Origin: an uncultured Bacteroidota bacterium
GTDB taxonomy: Bacteria > Bacteroidota > Bacteroidia > Flavobacteriales > Flavobacteriaceae
NCBI GenBank assembly: GCA_902517895.1
Contig: CABYEA010000010.1
Coordinates: 1-51,125 of the forward strand
DNA length: 51,125 bases
Direction: 5' to 3'
Below the pieces are notes generated by a model. It had not been told where the DNA came from and did no database searches. It saw nothing but the letters and a program-made list of their open reading frames with translations. How positions within the stretch are numbered: the first letter of the stretch is position 1; the number at the start of each line of letters is the position of its first letter. Both the position numbers and the translations under genes were made by a program. This document shows, one piece after another, positions 18,388-27,818 of the stretch.

Positions 18388-20994
18388 TTGAAAAAAGACG
18401 CAAAAAAAATTACTCCTTTAATGCAGCAGTATAATGCTATCAAAGCAAAGTATCCTGATGCTTTACTTCTTTTTAGAGTTGGAGATTTTTATGAAACTTT
18501 TGGAGAGGATGCAGTTCAAGCATCTAAAATTTTAGATATTATTTTAACAAAAAGAGGAGCAGGAAGCCAAAGTGAAACTGAGCTTGCCGGATTCCCTCAT
18601 CATTCTCTAAATTTATATTTGCCAAAACTTGTAAAGGCTGGTTTACGTGTTGCAATATGTGATCAATTAGAAGATCCAAAAAAGACAAAAAAAATCGTAA
18701 AAAGAGGAGTAACTGAACTCGTAACACCAGGGTTAGCCTCTGTTGACGGAGTGCTAAATCCAAAGAAAAATAATTTTTTAGCTTCAATTTTTATAAGTAA
18801 TAATATTGGAATTTCTTTTTTAGATATTTCTACCGGTGAGTTTTTACTGTCACAGGGAGATTCAGAATACATTGCTAAATTATTAGCAAATTTTAATCCA
18901 AGTGAAATATTAATTGCTAAGCAGCAAAAAAAATTTTTTAATGAAAAATTTGGTGAGTTTTCTAATCTGTTTTTTCTAGATGAATGGGTTTATAATTCAG
19001 ACTTTGCCTATGAGCTTATTCAAAAGCAATTTAAAACTAATTCAATTAAAGGATTTGGCATAAAAGATTTAAACGAAGGTGTTATATCTACTGCAGGTAT
19101 TTTACACTATTTAAGTGAAACTCAACATGACAGGTTAAGTCATATAACAAAAATTATTCGAATTCCAGTTGACGGTCATGTTTGGATTGATAGATTTACA
19201 GTTAGAAATCTAGAAATATTTCATCCAAATAATTTTGAGGGAACATGCTTAATCAATGTAATTGATAATACAATTTCCCCCATGGGAGGAAGATTATTAA
19301 AAAGATGGTTAGCTCTACCTTCCACAGACAAGGATTTGATTTTTCAAAGACACAATATTGTTGATCATTTTATTTCGGAAGATGATCATAGAAATTTCAT
19401 TTGTGAAGTACTTTTATCTTTAAGTGATATAGAAAGATTAGTGTCGAAAATAGCCACTAAAAAAATCAATCCAAGAGAATTATATAATCTGAAAGAGTCC
19501 TTAAAAACTATTAAACCTTTAAAAAATAAATTAAAAAAAACCAGTTGTAAAGACTTAAATAAATTGATTAATTCATTAAGTTCTTGTGAAGATTTTATAA
19601 AAAAAATAGACACAACTCTTTCAGAAAACCCACCAGTGAATGTCAACAAGGGGAATTCGATTTCATCCGAATTTTCGAAGGAATTAAAAGAGCTTAGGAG
19701 TTTGTCTAAGAACAATAAAGATTATTTAGATGACATGCTTAAGCAGCAATCTGAAATAACTAACATCCCTTCATTAAAAATTTCTTCAAATAATGTATTT
19801 GGATATTATATTGAAGTAAGAAATACTCACAAAGAAAAGGTTCCTGAAAGTTGGATTAGAAAGCAAACTCTAGTTAATGCAGAAAGATATATAACAGAGG
19901 AATTAAAGGAATATGAGTCTAAAATTTTAGGAGTTGAGGAAAGAATTATGCAATTAGAAATTAAATTTCTTGATGAATTGTTAAATTCTTGTCAATTATT
20001 TATTGGAGAAATTCAAAATAATTCAGCACTGATCGCGCAGCTTGATTGCCTTGTTTCATTTTCCAACCTATCAATATCTAAAAATTATGTGAGACCTGAA
20101 ATTAACGATTCTTTTGAAATTGAGATAATCAACGGAAAACACCCTGTTATAGAATCTCAATTACCAATTGATAAACCCTACATACCTAATAGTATATCTC
20201 TAAATAAAGAAAAGCAACAAATTATTATGATCACAGGGCCCAATATGTCCGGTAAATCAGCAATTCTTAGGCAAACTGCAATAATTTGTTTACTTGCACA
20301 GATTGGTTGTTTTGTTCCAGCTCAAAAATTAAAGATGGGTATAATCGATAAAATATTTACCCGCGTTGGAGCATCCGACAATATAAGTATGGGTGAATCA
20401 ACATTTATGGTAGAGATGAATGAGACTGCACTAATTTTAAATAATATTTCAGAAAGAAGTTTGATTTTACTTGATGAAATTGGAAGAGGGACAAGTACTT
20501 ATGATGGCATTTCGATTGCTTGGGCAATTTCTGAATATTTACACAATCACAAGTCTAAACCAAAAACTTTATTTGCAACTCATTATCATGAATTAAATCA
20601 GATGGCCGATTTATTTGAGAGAATTAAAAACTTTAATGTATCGATAAAGGAAGAAAATAATCAAATTTTGTTTTTAAGGAAATTAGTACCAGGAAGTAGT
20701 GAACACAGTTTTGGAATTCATGTTGCGAAAATGGCTGGTATGCCTAAAGATGTTTTAGATAAAGCAAATGATATGTTAAAACAGCTTGAAAAATCTCGAT
20801 CTTCAAAAGGATTAACAGTGAATGCGATATCACCTCAATTACAATTTTTTGACATCCATGACCCTTTACTTGAGGAAATAAGTAAAGAATTAGATAATTT
20901 AAATTTGGATCAATTAACTCCAATAGAGGCATTATTAAAGTTAAGCGAACTTAAAAGAAAAATTAAATTTGACGGAAATTCAGAAAAATTGTAA
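18388..20994 (+). CDS. mutS: DNA mismatch repair protein MutS
   Basis: Recognises mismatches and starts mismatch repair. The 868-residue protein begins KKITPLMQQY and has the mismatch-wedge motif RVGDFYETF (G32-D33-F34-Y35-E36), which marks MutS1, then connector, lever and clamp domains. The C-terminal ATPase has Walker A GPNMSGKS (617-624), GASDNISMGESTFMVEM, Walker B LILLDEIGRGTS (692-703) and the ATHYHEL switch. All domains are present at normal length. The start is TTG 18388; no nearby in-frame ATG gives the conserved N-terminus. A short spacer of 32 nt leads to the histidine phosphatase gene, which has its own -7 box. Confidence 0.97.
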   Translation: MKKDAKKITPLMQQYNAIKAKYPDALLLFRVGDFYETFGEDAVQASKILDIILTKRGAGSQSETELAGFPHHSLNLYLPKLVKAGLRVAICDQLEDPKKTKKIVKRGVTELVTPGLASVDGVLNPKKNNFLASIFISNNIGISFLDISTGEFLLSQGDSEYIAKLLANFNPSEILIAKQQKKFFNEKFGEFSNLFFLDEWVYNSDFAYELIQKQFKTNSIKGFGIKDLNEGVISTAGILHYLSETQHDRLSHITKIIRIPVDGHVWIDRFTVRNLEIFHPNNFEGTCLINVIDNTISPMGGRLLKRWLALPSTDKDLIFQRHNIVDHFISEDDHRNFICEVLLSLSDIERLVSKIATKKINPRELYNLKESLKTIKPLKNKLKKTSCKDLNKLINSLSSCEDFIKKIDTTLSENPPVNVNKGNSISSEFSKELKELRSLSKNNKDYLDDMLKQQSEITNIPSLKISSNNVFGYYIEVRNTHKEKVPESWIRKQTLVNAERYITEELKEYESKILGVEERIMQLEIKFLDELLNSCQLFIGEIQNNSALIAQLDCLVSFSNLSISKNYVRPEINDSFEIEIINGKHPVIESQLPIDKPYIPNSISLNKEKQQIIMITGPNMSGKSAILRQTAIICLLAQIGCFVPAQKLKMGIIDKIFTRVGASDNISMGESTFMVEMNETALILNNISERSLILLDEIGRGTSTYDGISIAWAISEYLHNHKSKPKTLFATHYHELNQMADLFERIKNFNVSIKEENNQILFLRKLVPGSSEHSFGIHVAKMAGMPKDVLDKANDMLKQLEKSRSSKGLTVNAISPQLQFFDIHDPLLEEISKELDNLNLDQLTPIEALLKLSELKRKIKFDGNSEKL

Positions 20995-21005
20995 AAAAGC
21001 TTTAT

Positions 21006-21013
21006 TAAATTTG
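21006..21013 (+). promoter_or_regulatory. Candidate -7 box for the histidine phosphatase/dikinase pair
   Basis: TAAATTTG matches TAnnTTTG, between the mutS stop and the ATG at 21027. No clear -33 element. Confidence 0.35.
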
Positions 21014-21026
21014 ACCTATATACTTC

Positions 21027-21557
21027 ATGCTAAAAATTTCTACCTCCTCATTTATTTTATTATTCTCTTTATGCGTCGGTGCTATTAACTTTTATGCCCA
21101 AGAAAAAAAAGAAAGTTATACAATTTATTTAATAAGACACTCCGAAAAAAAAATCTCACATAATAATCAATACGACCCACCTTTATCAAAATGTGGAATA
21201 GAAAGGTCTAACTACTTAAATTCTTTTTTCAAAGATATTAGTCTTGAAAACATATATAGTACTGATTATTTAAGAACTAAAAATACTGCGATGCCAATAG
21301 CATTTTCAAAGCAACTTAAAATAGAATATTATGATGAAAATCAATTAAGATCATTTTCAGATGTATTAATTGAGTCTGAGCAAAACAGCCTAGTTATTGG
21401 ACATAGTGATACCACAGGTGTTTTGGCTGGCCTTTTAGTTGAACAGAGTATTGGCGCATTTGACACTGATATTTATGATCAGATTTATAAGATTATAATA
21501 GAAAAAAATAAAAGAGAGTTATTTTTATTAAAATCAGTTTTTAATTGTAAAAAGTGA
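21027..21557 (+). CDS. Secreted histidine phosphatase (SixA/phosphoglycerate-mutase superfamily)
   Basis: A 176-residue protein with a signal peptide (residues 1 to about 25, ending INFYAQ) and the core of a branch-1 histidine phosphatase: catalytic LIRHSEK (R37, H38), a second arginine in YSTDYLRTKNTA (R83), and the second histidine in VIGHSDT (H126). The fold is small, as in SixA, which removes phosphate from phosphohistidine, but other members act on small phosphate esters. The predicted site is periplasm or outside. It lies 24 nt upstream of a very large exported protein with a phosphohistidine-type dikinase core, so a shared substrate is possible; that link is inference. Confidence 0.85.
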   Translation: MLKISTSSFILLFSLCVGAINFYAQEKKESYTIYLIRHSEKKISHNNQYDPPLSKCGIERSNYLNSFFKDISLENIYSTDYLRTKNTAMPIAFSKQLKIEYYDENQLRSFSDVLIESEQNSLVIGHSDTTGVLAGLLVEQSIGAFDTDIYDQIYKIIIEKNKRELFLLKSVFNCKK

Positions 21558-21581
21558 TTAATTAATTATATATTGATTAGG

Positions 21582-24500
21582 ATGAGTATTAATTATAGAC
21601 TTAGCATTTTATTATTGTTTTTTCAAACTTTGTGTTTCTCTCAATTTGTAACTATAGATAATTATTCTGTAAATAATTTTGGTCAAGTTCAATTATATAT
21701 TCAAACACAGGAGGATAAGTACTACATTTTGCATGCACAACATAATCCAGAATTTAATTGGGCTGTATCAATGACAATTGGCACTGGTGGTACAATGATT
21801 ATTTCAGAGCCATCACAAGCTTATCCAATAGAACAATATTCAATAACTGAACACGACATCTCTAACCCTGATGATTATGATGGAGATGGAATCGATGATA
21901 TAAGTGAATTTAATAATATGCCATATGATTCTCCATTTAACAATGCTCCTGCAATAGATATTATTGATGGCGCCACTTCAATTCCTGATTCTGAAACATT
22001 TATGGAATTGGCAACAGTTCAAAATGTTAGTTGGGCCCCTTTTTTAGATGATCAACTTTATGTCAAGTTTGGAATATTGGATCGGGACACAGATGAGCCA
22101 AAAGTTTACTTTATTAATAGCAACACCCATTTAATACATGCAGGTTTTTGGAATGGAATTGGCGCCTCTATTACTGGTGATGATGGTTCTGGTGAAATAG
22201 TTTTCAACCCAAATAATGTTCTGCCTACTGGTGTAATTGGCACATATTCATTTAATTTTTCATTTGGTGATGCTTACAATTTTGAAGAAACTCAAAGAAC
22301 ATATGAGCTTTTGGTTGCAAATATGCCTTTTTTACAAAATAATATGAATCATTTTATTGGACAAGCTGCTGAAAATAATCACATTAATAATTATGCTGAT
22401 GAATTTGAAGATTCTAGATTTGATGTTGTTTTAGAAACCGACGTTTTTGCTGAAATAAATTATATACCTTTTCACCTTGCAGAGGGATATGGTTTTTTTA
22501 GACATATGCAAAATTTAAATGAGACCCCAGGCAGCAGAGATATAGTACTTTATGATGCTCTTCCTAACTCTTTACCTAGGGTTGGAGGTATAATAACTTC
22601 AGTTATTCAAACACCTCTATCGCATGTAAATTTAAGAGCTATTCAAGACAATGTGCCAAATGCTTATATAGCAGATCCATTATCTATTAACTCAATTGCA
22701 AGTCTTTTGAATGGATACATTTATTATAAAGTTGAAAATGAAAGCTATGAAATCAGAGAAGCTACACTCGCTGAAGTCAATGATTGGTACGAAAATATAA
22801 GACCCACAGAGGCGCAAATTCCTATTCGTGATTTAAGTATTACAGAAATATTGCCGTTAGCAGATATAAGTTTTGAAATGTCGACTGCATTTGGTGCAAA
22901 ATGCTCAAATGTTGCAACAATGAGAACATTTGAATTTCCTGAGGGAACAATTCCAAACGGATTTGGAGTTCCCTTTTACTATTATGATGAATTTATGCAG
23001 TTTAATAACTTTTATGAAGAGGTTCAGGTAATGATAGATAATCCAGCATTTCAGAACGATATAAATTTTCGAGTTAACAGACTTGAATCTTTAAGGACTG
23101 CCATAAAAGATGCTCCGATGCCACAATGGATGTTGGATGATCTTCAGGCAATGCATGATGCCTTCCCAGAAGGAACAGCGGTTAGGGTTAGATCTAGTAC
23201 TAACAACGAAGATTTGCCTGGTTTTAGTGGAGCGGGACTATATACTTCAAAAACCCAATATCTAGACGAGGGCCATATTTCAAAATCTGTTAAACAAGTT
23301 TATGCAAGCATGTGGAACTTTAGAGCCTATGAGGAAAGAGATTTTTACAGAATTGATCATTTCATGGCAGCCATGGGACTTCTTTGTCATCCAAATTTTC
23401 AAGAGGAACAATCAAATGGAGTAGGAATAAGCATTGACCCAATTTATGAAACCGAGGAAACATTTTACCTAAATACTCAAGTTGGGGAATCTCTTATCAC
23501 CAACCCAGATCCAAATTCTGTCCCAGAAGAAATATTATTATATAGAGATCCTAATGAATCTGGAGGTTATCTTGTTCTAAGACTTTCAAATTTGGTTGAT
23601 GCTGGAGAATTAATAATGGATGAAGAATATTTGAATCAAATGAGAGATTTTTTGACGGTAATCCATGATGAATTTGCAATATTATATGACGTTGAGGGTC
23701 AAGAGGATTTTGCCATGGATATTGAATATAAAGTTACAGCACAAAATCAATTGGCCATTAAACAAGCTAGACCATGGGTTTCATTTTGGGCAGACATCAA
23801 TGGTGATTATGACCTAGCTGTTGATGCCATTATCGAACCACAAACATCTTCAGGCTTAAGTGATAATGAAATCGTATCTGCAACAATTTCAAATTATGGT
23901 TTAAATGAAATGACCGATTTTCAAATTCAGTTGCTTTTGAACGGTGAATCTGTAGAAACTCTAACTATTGATGAAACAATTGAGCCTTTTTCTCAGTCTA
24001 ATTTTGAGTTTATAGCTCCATTAGATTTATCATCAGATGGAGATTATAATATTACCGTTAATGTAAATCATCCAGACGATGAATATGAAAATAATGACTC
24101 ACTAACCAAAATTATTAGTAATATTTTAGAATTTGATGGTTCAGTTGAAATTGATAATTTGACAGTCTTGTGCGACAATACTATACAAATAGATTTAATT
24201 ATATCTAACCTAGGTGATACAACAATAAATGAAGTTCAGATTGAAGCTGTTGTAAACGGTAGCTCAACAATTGTTAATTATGATTCCCTTGAAATTTCTT
24301 TTTCAGAGCAAGAAATATTAACACTAGTTTTAGACCAAAATTTACAAGAATCAAATGAGATTGATATCAACTTATTGAATATAAATAATCAAATTGACGA
24401 AAACTTAATTAACAACACTATTTCAACAATTTCTACATTGGATTCATCTTATGATCAAATAATATTTATTATCAATGCAGATAATTATCCGGAGGAAACA

Positions 24501-26273
24501 TCATGGAAACTTTATGAAAGTATTACCGGTGAAATTATCTCAACTGGTTCTTTAAATTCAAATACTGAAGATTATAGCGAAGAAATTTGTGTAAATTATG
24601 ACTCATGTTATACTCTTGATGTGTTTGATTCTTTTGGTGATGGAATTTGCTGTGGCTATGGTGAGGGCAAATTTTCGATAATTGATTCTAGCGGAAATAC
24701 AATTGTAGAAAATGATGGGGTTTTTGACAACTTCACACAGGAGGTATTTTGTCTTGGTGAAAACGGATGTGAAATCAATGCTGAAATTAATATCACTAAC
24801 ACCTCATCTGATGAGACTAATGATGGTTCAATTTCAATAATTGCAACATCTGGTATAAGTCCATTTCAATATAGTATTGACGGAGGCGAAACATATTTTG
24901 AAACAAATAATTTCACAAATTTATCATCAGGAAGTTATAGTGTATCTGTGTTAGGGGCTGTCGGAGATTGTATATTTGAACAGGATATAATAATTCAAGA
25001 GTGTAATTTATCTGATATTGAAATTGTAACCACGGGAGTGCCCTCAAATTTATCAAATGATGGAACTATATTCATAATGCCAAATACTGGGACTCCCCCT
25101 TATGAATATAGTATTGACGGAGGTCAAAACTTTTTTGAAAATAATTTCTTCTCAAATTTACCAAGTGGGCTTTATAATATTGTAGTAAATGACTCTGAAA
25201 ATATATGTTCTTTTGAGGATAGTGTAAGGGTAGAGGTTGAGTCGATTATAATTAACGAGATTAATTACAGATCTGGTGAAGAATTTAGCCCAAATGACTG
25301 GATTGAATTGTATAACCCAAAACCAAATCCAGTAGATGTGTCGAATTGGCAAATTAGAGATGATAACAATAATCACATTTTTATTTTACCGGATGCAACA
25401 CAAATTGAAGCAAATGGGTTTTTAGTGGTTGTTAGAGACGAATCTGATTTTAATAGTTTTTATCCTAATATTCCTTTCATCGGAGAATTAGGATTTGGTT
25501 TAGGCAGTTCAGACGCTGTTCGTTTATTTAATTCAGAAAATAAATTAATGGATGAGGTTTATTATGATATTGAGGATTATGACACCGAATGTGTACATGT
25601 ATTGAATATGATAGATTCATACGGAGATGGCTGGAATGGAACTGCTGTAAGTGTAGTAGTTAACGGAGAAATAGTACTTGATGAGGTAACATTTAATAAT
25701 GGATACTTTGAGAGCGTTGAATTTAATGCAAATACTGGAGATCTTATCGGATTATTTTGGATAGAAGGAGATTGGTTAGAAGAAATATCTTTTGAAATTT
25801 TGGATGGAATTGGTAATATAATTTCATCTGGTGAATATGGAGACACACTAACTGGTGAAAATGTGACGGCATTTTGTTTTGACTACATTCCTGAATGGCC
25901 TACATGTGCCGATGGTACTGGATACACACTTGAACTAATATCACCTGATTTAGATAATTCATTGCCAGCAAATTGGGATTGTATTAATCAATACGGAAGT
26001 CCTAATGAACATAATGTTGAGAATCTCTCTTTTAGTTCAGTTTCCGAATCTGATTTGGTGAAAATTTATCCAAATCCTGTAAAGGATATTCTTTATATAG
26101 TCGGTGATTTTCAGTACTATAATATTCAAATTTACACATTAACAGGGCAACTTATTAAACAGGATATAAATGTTTCATATATCGATATGAGTTTATTTGA
26201 GAATGGTATTTATCTGATAAAAATATTTGATGAAGATTCATTTGTTTTCAAACGTGTTATTAAATTTAATTAG
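21582..26273 (+). CDS. Large T9SS-exported protein with glucan-water-dikinase-like phosphohistidine and ATP-grasp core
   Basis: From ATG 21582 (an in-frame TTG lies 9 nt earlier) it has 1563 residues. Order: signal peptide (ending TLCFSQ); Ca-binding-like DYDGDGIDD (98-106); uncharacterised region to about 300; phosphohistidine swivel segment with TPLSHVNLRA (H348); an ATP-binding PPDK_N-type domain from FGAKCSNVATM (437) through RVRSSTNNEDLPGFSGAGLY (535-554) and KQVYASMWNFRAYEERDF to DIEYKV and QARPW (728-732); two CARDB-like beta domains (about 742-975); a Cys-rich DSFGDGICCG module; two SprB-like repeats (about 1066-1216, each with the core QYSIDGG or EYSIDGG); a lamin-tail domain (from about 1221) interrupted by a DSYGDGWNG module; and a T9SS type A sorting domain (VKIYPNPVKD, about 1491-1563). 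No PEP-binding TIM barrel is present. The His-before-ATP-grasp order and the NEDLPGFSGAGLY motif resemble glucan water dikinase. Substrate unknown. Confidence 0.85.
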   Translation: MSINYRLSILLLFFQTLCFSQFVTIDNYSVNNFGQVQLYIQTQEDKYYILHAQHNPEFNWAVSMTIGTGGTMIISEPSQAYPIEQYSITEHDISNPDDYDGDGIDDISEFNNMPYDSPFNNAPAIDIIDGATSIPDSETFMELATVQNVSWAPFLDDQLYVKFGILDRDTDEPKVYFINSNTHLIHAGFWNGIGASITGDDGSGEIVFNPNNVLPTGVIGTYSFNFSFGDAYNFEETQRTYELLVANMPFLQNNMNHFIGQAAENNHINNYADEFEDSRFDVVLETDVFAEINYIPFHLAEGYGFFRHMQNLNETPGSRDIVLYDALPNSLPRVGGIITSVIQTPLSHVNLRAIQDNVPNAYIADPLSINSIASLLNGYIYYKVENESYEIREATLAEVNDWYENIRPTEAQIPIRDLSITEILPLADISFEMSTAFGAKCSNVATMRTFEFPEGTIPNGFGVPFYYYDEFMQFNNFYEEVQVMIDNPAFQNDINFRVNRLESLRTAIKDAPMPQWMLDDLQAMHDAFPEGTAVRVRSSTNNEDLPGFSGAGLYTSKTQYLDEGHISKSVKQVYASMWNFRAYEERDFYRIDHFMAAMGLLCHPNFQEEQSNGVGISIDPIYETEETFYLNTQVGESLITNPDPNSVPEEILLYRDPNESGGYLVLRLSNLVDAGELIMDEEYLNQMRDFLTVIHDEFAILYDVEGQEDFAMDIEYKVTAQNQLAIKQARPWVSFWADINGDYDLAVDAIIEPQTSSGLSDNEIVSATISNYGLNEMTDFQIQLLLNGESVETLTIDETIEPFSQSNFEFIAPLDLSSDGDYNITVNVNHPDDEYENNDSLTKIISNILEFDGSVEIDNLTVLCDNTIQIDLIISNLGDTTINEVQIEAVVNGSSTIVNYDSLEISFSEQEILTLVLDQNLQESNEIDINLLNINNQIDENLINNTISTISTLDSSYDQIIFIINADNYPEETSWKLYESITGEIISTGSLNSNTEDYSEEICVNYDSCYTLDVFDSFGDGICCGYGEGKFSIIDSSGNTIVENDGVFDNFTQEVFCLGENGCEINAEINITNTSSDETNDGSISIIATSGISPFQYSIDGGETYFETNNFTNLSSGSYSVSVLGAVGDCIFEQDIIIQECNLSDIEIVTTGVPSNLSNDGTIFIMPNTGTPPYEYSIDGGQNFFENNFFSNLPSGLYNIVVNDSENICSFEDSVRVEVESIIINEINYRSGEEFSPNDWIELYNPKPNPVDVSNWQIRDDNNNHIFILPDATQIEANGFLVVVRDESDFNSFYPNIPFIGELGFGLGSSDAVRLFNSENKLMDEVYYDIEDYDTECVHVLNMIDSYGDGWNGTAVSVVVNGEIVLDEVTFNNGYFESVEFNANTGDLIGLFWIEGDWLEEISFEILDGIGNIISSGEYGDTLTGENVTAFCFDYIPEWPTCADGTGYTLELISPDLDNSLPANWDCINQYGSPNEHNVENLSFSSVSESDLVKIYPNPVKDILYIVGDFQYYNIQIYTLTGQLIKQDINVSYIDMSLFENGIYLIKIFDEDSFVFKRVIKFN

Positions 26274-26295
26274 TTTTATATTTCAAAATTTATCT

Positions 26296-26303
26296 TAAAT
26301 TTG
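26296..26303 (+). promoter_or_regulatory. Candidate -7 box of the tRNA operon
   Basis: TAAATTTG matches TAnnTTTG 36 nt before tRNA-Gly. Between them is a small hairpin, ACTTAG-GACG-CTAAGT (26311-26326), in the pre-tRNA leader. Confidence 0.5.
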
Positions 26304-26339
26304 CATCCGCACTTAGGACGCTAAGTTCTTTTAAAGAAT

Positions 26340-26414
26340 GCGAAAGTAGCTCAGGGGTAGAGCATCACCTTGCCAAGGTGAGGGTCGCGGGTTCAAATCC
26401 CGTCTTTCGCTCCA
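26340..26414 (+). tRNA. tRNA-Gly(GCC)
   Basis: Acceptor arms GCGAAAG and CTTTCGC pair perfectly. The anticodon stem CACC/GGTG encloses loop TTGCCAA, giving anticodon GCC. The T arm holds GGGTTCAAATCCC. Discriminator T is at 26411 and the CCA end is encoded (26412-26414). It is 15 nt upstream of tRNA-Leu. Confidence 0.97.
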
Positions 26415-26429
26415 CAATATTAGATTAAT

Positions 26430-26515
26430 GCTGAAGTGGTGGAATTGGTAGACACGTTGGACTTAAAATCCAATGGATAGTAATATCCGTGCGGGTTCAA
26501 GTCCCGCCTTCAGTA
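26430..26515 (+). tRNA. tRNA-Leu(UAA)
   Basis: A class II tRNA with a long variable arm (GGATAGTAATATCC). Acceptor GCTGAAG pairs with CTTCAGT (first pair is G-T wobble). The anticodon stem TTGGA/TCCAA encloses CTTAAAA, giving anticodon TAA. T arm GCGGGTTCAAGTCCCGC. Discriminator A at 26515; CCA is not encoded, unlike the adjacent tRNA-Gly. Confidence 0.97.
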
Positions 26516-26520
26516 CAAAA

Positions 26521-26555
26521 CGGAAGATTTCATATTGATTTCTTCCGTTTTTTTT
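26521..26555 (+). terminator. Rho-independent terminator of the tRNA operon
   Basis: CGGAAGA and TCTTCCG form a 7-bp stem with a 13-nt loop, followed by eight T (26548-26555), five bases after tRNA-Leu. Confidence 0.85.
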
Positions 26556-26630
26556 ATCAAAAATTTAAAAAAATTTAAAAAAATCTAATGATTTTATACT
26601 AAAAAGTATATATTCCTATGATTTCTGCAT

Positions 26631-26638
26631 TAAATTTG
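26631..26638 (+). promoter_or_regulatory. Candidate -7 box for the DUF1624 gene
   Basis: TAAATTTG fits TAnnTTTG 16 nt upstream of ATG 26655, after the tRNA terminator, so the gene probably has its own promoter. No clear -33 TTG. Confidence 0.45.
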
Positions 26639-26654
26639 TAAAATTACTGAAATT

Positions 26655-27818
26655 ATGAAAAGAATTAATTCATTAGATATATTAAAGGGGTTGATAATAG
26701 TACTAATGTCTTTAGACCATTTTAGAGACTATTTCCATTACGAAGCTTTCTTTTTTAACCCAACCGATCCAGAACAAACTAATAATGCTACATTTTTTAT
26801 TAGATGGATAACTCATTATTGTGCACCTGTCTTCGCCTTTCTTGCAGGAGTTTCGGCTTATATTGTTGGTAATAAGTACGAAAAAAATTATCTGTCAAAA
26901 TTTCTTTTATCAAGGGGGATTTGGTTAGTTTTTGTTGAGATTGCCATTATGAATTTCGGATGGAAATTTGATATTGAATTCAATTTTATTGTCTTACAAG
27001 TAATTTGGATGTTAGGTATATGTATGATTTTACTTTCACTCATAATTTGGCTTTCACTAAAGCAAATTTTATTTTTTAGCGTATTTATAATTTTTGGACA
27101 CAATTTATTAGATACTTATGATATTTCAGGAAATTTTATTTGGGCTGTAATTCATAAGTTAGAATTCTTTAATTATTCTGAAACAAAAACTCTTGCTGTA
27201 GTATACCCCATAATTCCATGGATTGGGGTAATGTCTTTAGGATATTTTTTTGGTCAATTTTTTCAAAAAGATTTTCCTCAAGATTTAAGGATTAAAATTT
27301 TAAAAAGAGTTGGGGTTATTTCAATAATCGGTTTTTTTGTTGTTAGATTTTTAAATTCCTATGGTAATTCAAAAACATGGATGAATTATGATTTATTTTC
27401 TCAGACCATATACTCATTTATGGATCCGCAAAAATACCCACCATCTCTATCTTATTTGTTAATGACATTAGGGCCAATGCTTTTACTGTTAGCAGTTTTT
27501 GAATTATATAAGAAAACAACTTTTTCAAATATTTTCATAGTATTTGGCAAGGTTCCTTTTTTCTTTTACATCTTACATGTTTATTTCATACATATTTTTG
27601 CAATGATTGCAGCAGAATTTACAGGTTTTGGATGGGAATCAATGGTATTAAAACAGCCAATAATGATATTACCTTCACATCTAGAAGGTTTTGGATTTAA
27701 TACACTTATAATGTTAGTATTGTGGATTTGTTTTGTTGCTTTTATGTATCCTATGTGTAAAAGATTTGGGGAATATAAGATGAAAAATAAACAAAAAAAA
27801 TGGCTTAGTTACTTATAG
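26655..27818 (+). CDS. DUF1624 / heparan-alpha-glucosaminide N-acetyltransferase-like membrane protein
   Basis: A 387-residue polytopic inner-membrane protein with about ten hydrophobic helices. The N-terminus RINSLDILKGLIIVLMSLDHFRDYFH (residues 3-28) is the family hallmark, with the conserved Asp-His of the first helix; ITHYCAPVFAFLAGVSAY (51-68) is also typical. Family members resemble the lysosomal transmembrane acetyltransferase and bacterial acyltransferase-3 proteins, which move acyl groups across membranes onto sugars. The acceptor here is unknown. It ends exactly where the convergent helicase gene ends (stop codons adjacent, no spacer). Confidence 0.85.
   Translation: MKRINSLDILKGLIIVLMSLDHFRDYFHYEAFFFNPTDPEQTNNATFFIRWITHYCAPVFAFLAGVSAYIVGNKYEKNYLSKFLLSRGIWLVFVEIAIMNFGWKFDIEFNFIVLQVIWMLGICMILLSLIIWLSLKQILFFSVFIIFGHNLLDTYDISGNFIWAVIHKLEFFNYSETKTLAVVYPIIPWIGVMSLGYFFGQFFQKDFPQDLRIKILKRVGVISIIGFFVVRFLNSYGNSKTWMNYDLFSQTIYSFMDPQKYPPSLSYLLMTLGPMLLLLAVFELYKKTTFSNIFIVFGKVPFFFYILHVYFIHIFAMIAAEFTGFGWESMVLKQPIMILPSHLEGFGFNTLIMLVLWICFVAFMYPMCKRFGEYKMKNKQKKWLSYL

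Noticed and set aside
24840-25140. Tandem DNA repeats in the large exported protein gene
   Set aside because: The two SprB-like protein repeats are diverged at DNA level; they are protein domains rather than a DNA repeat or recombination element.
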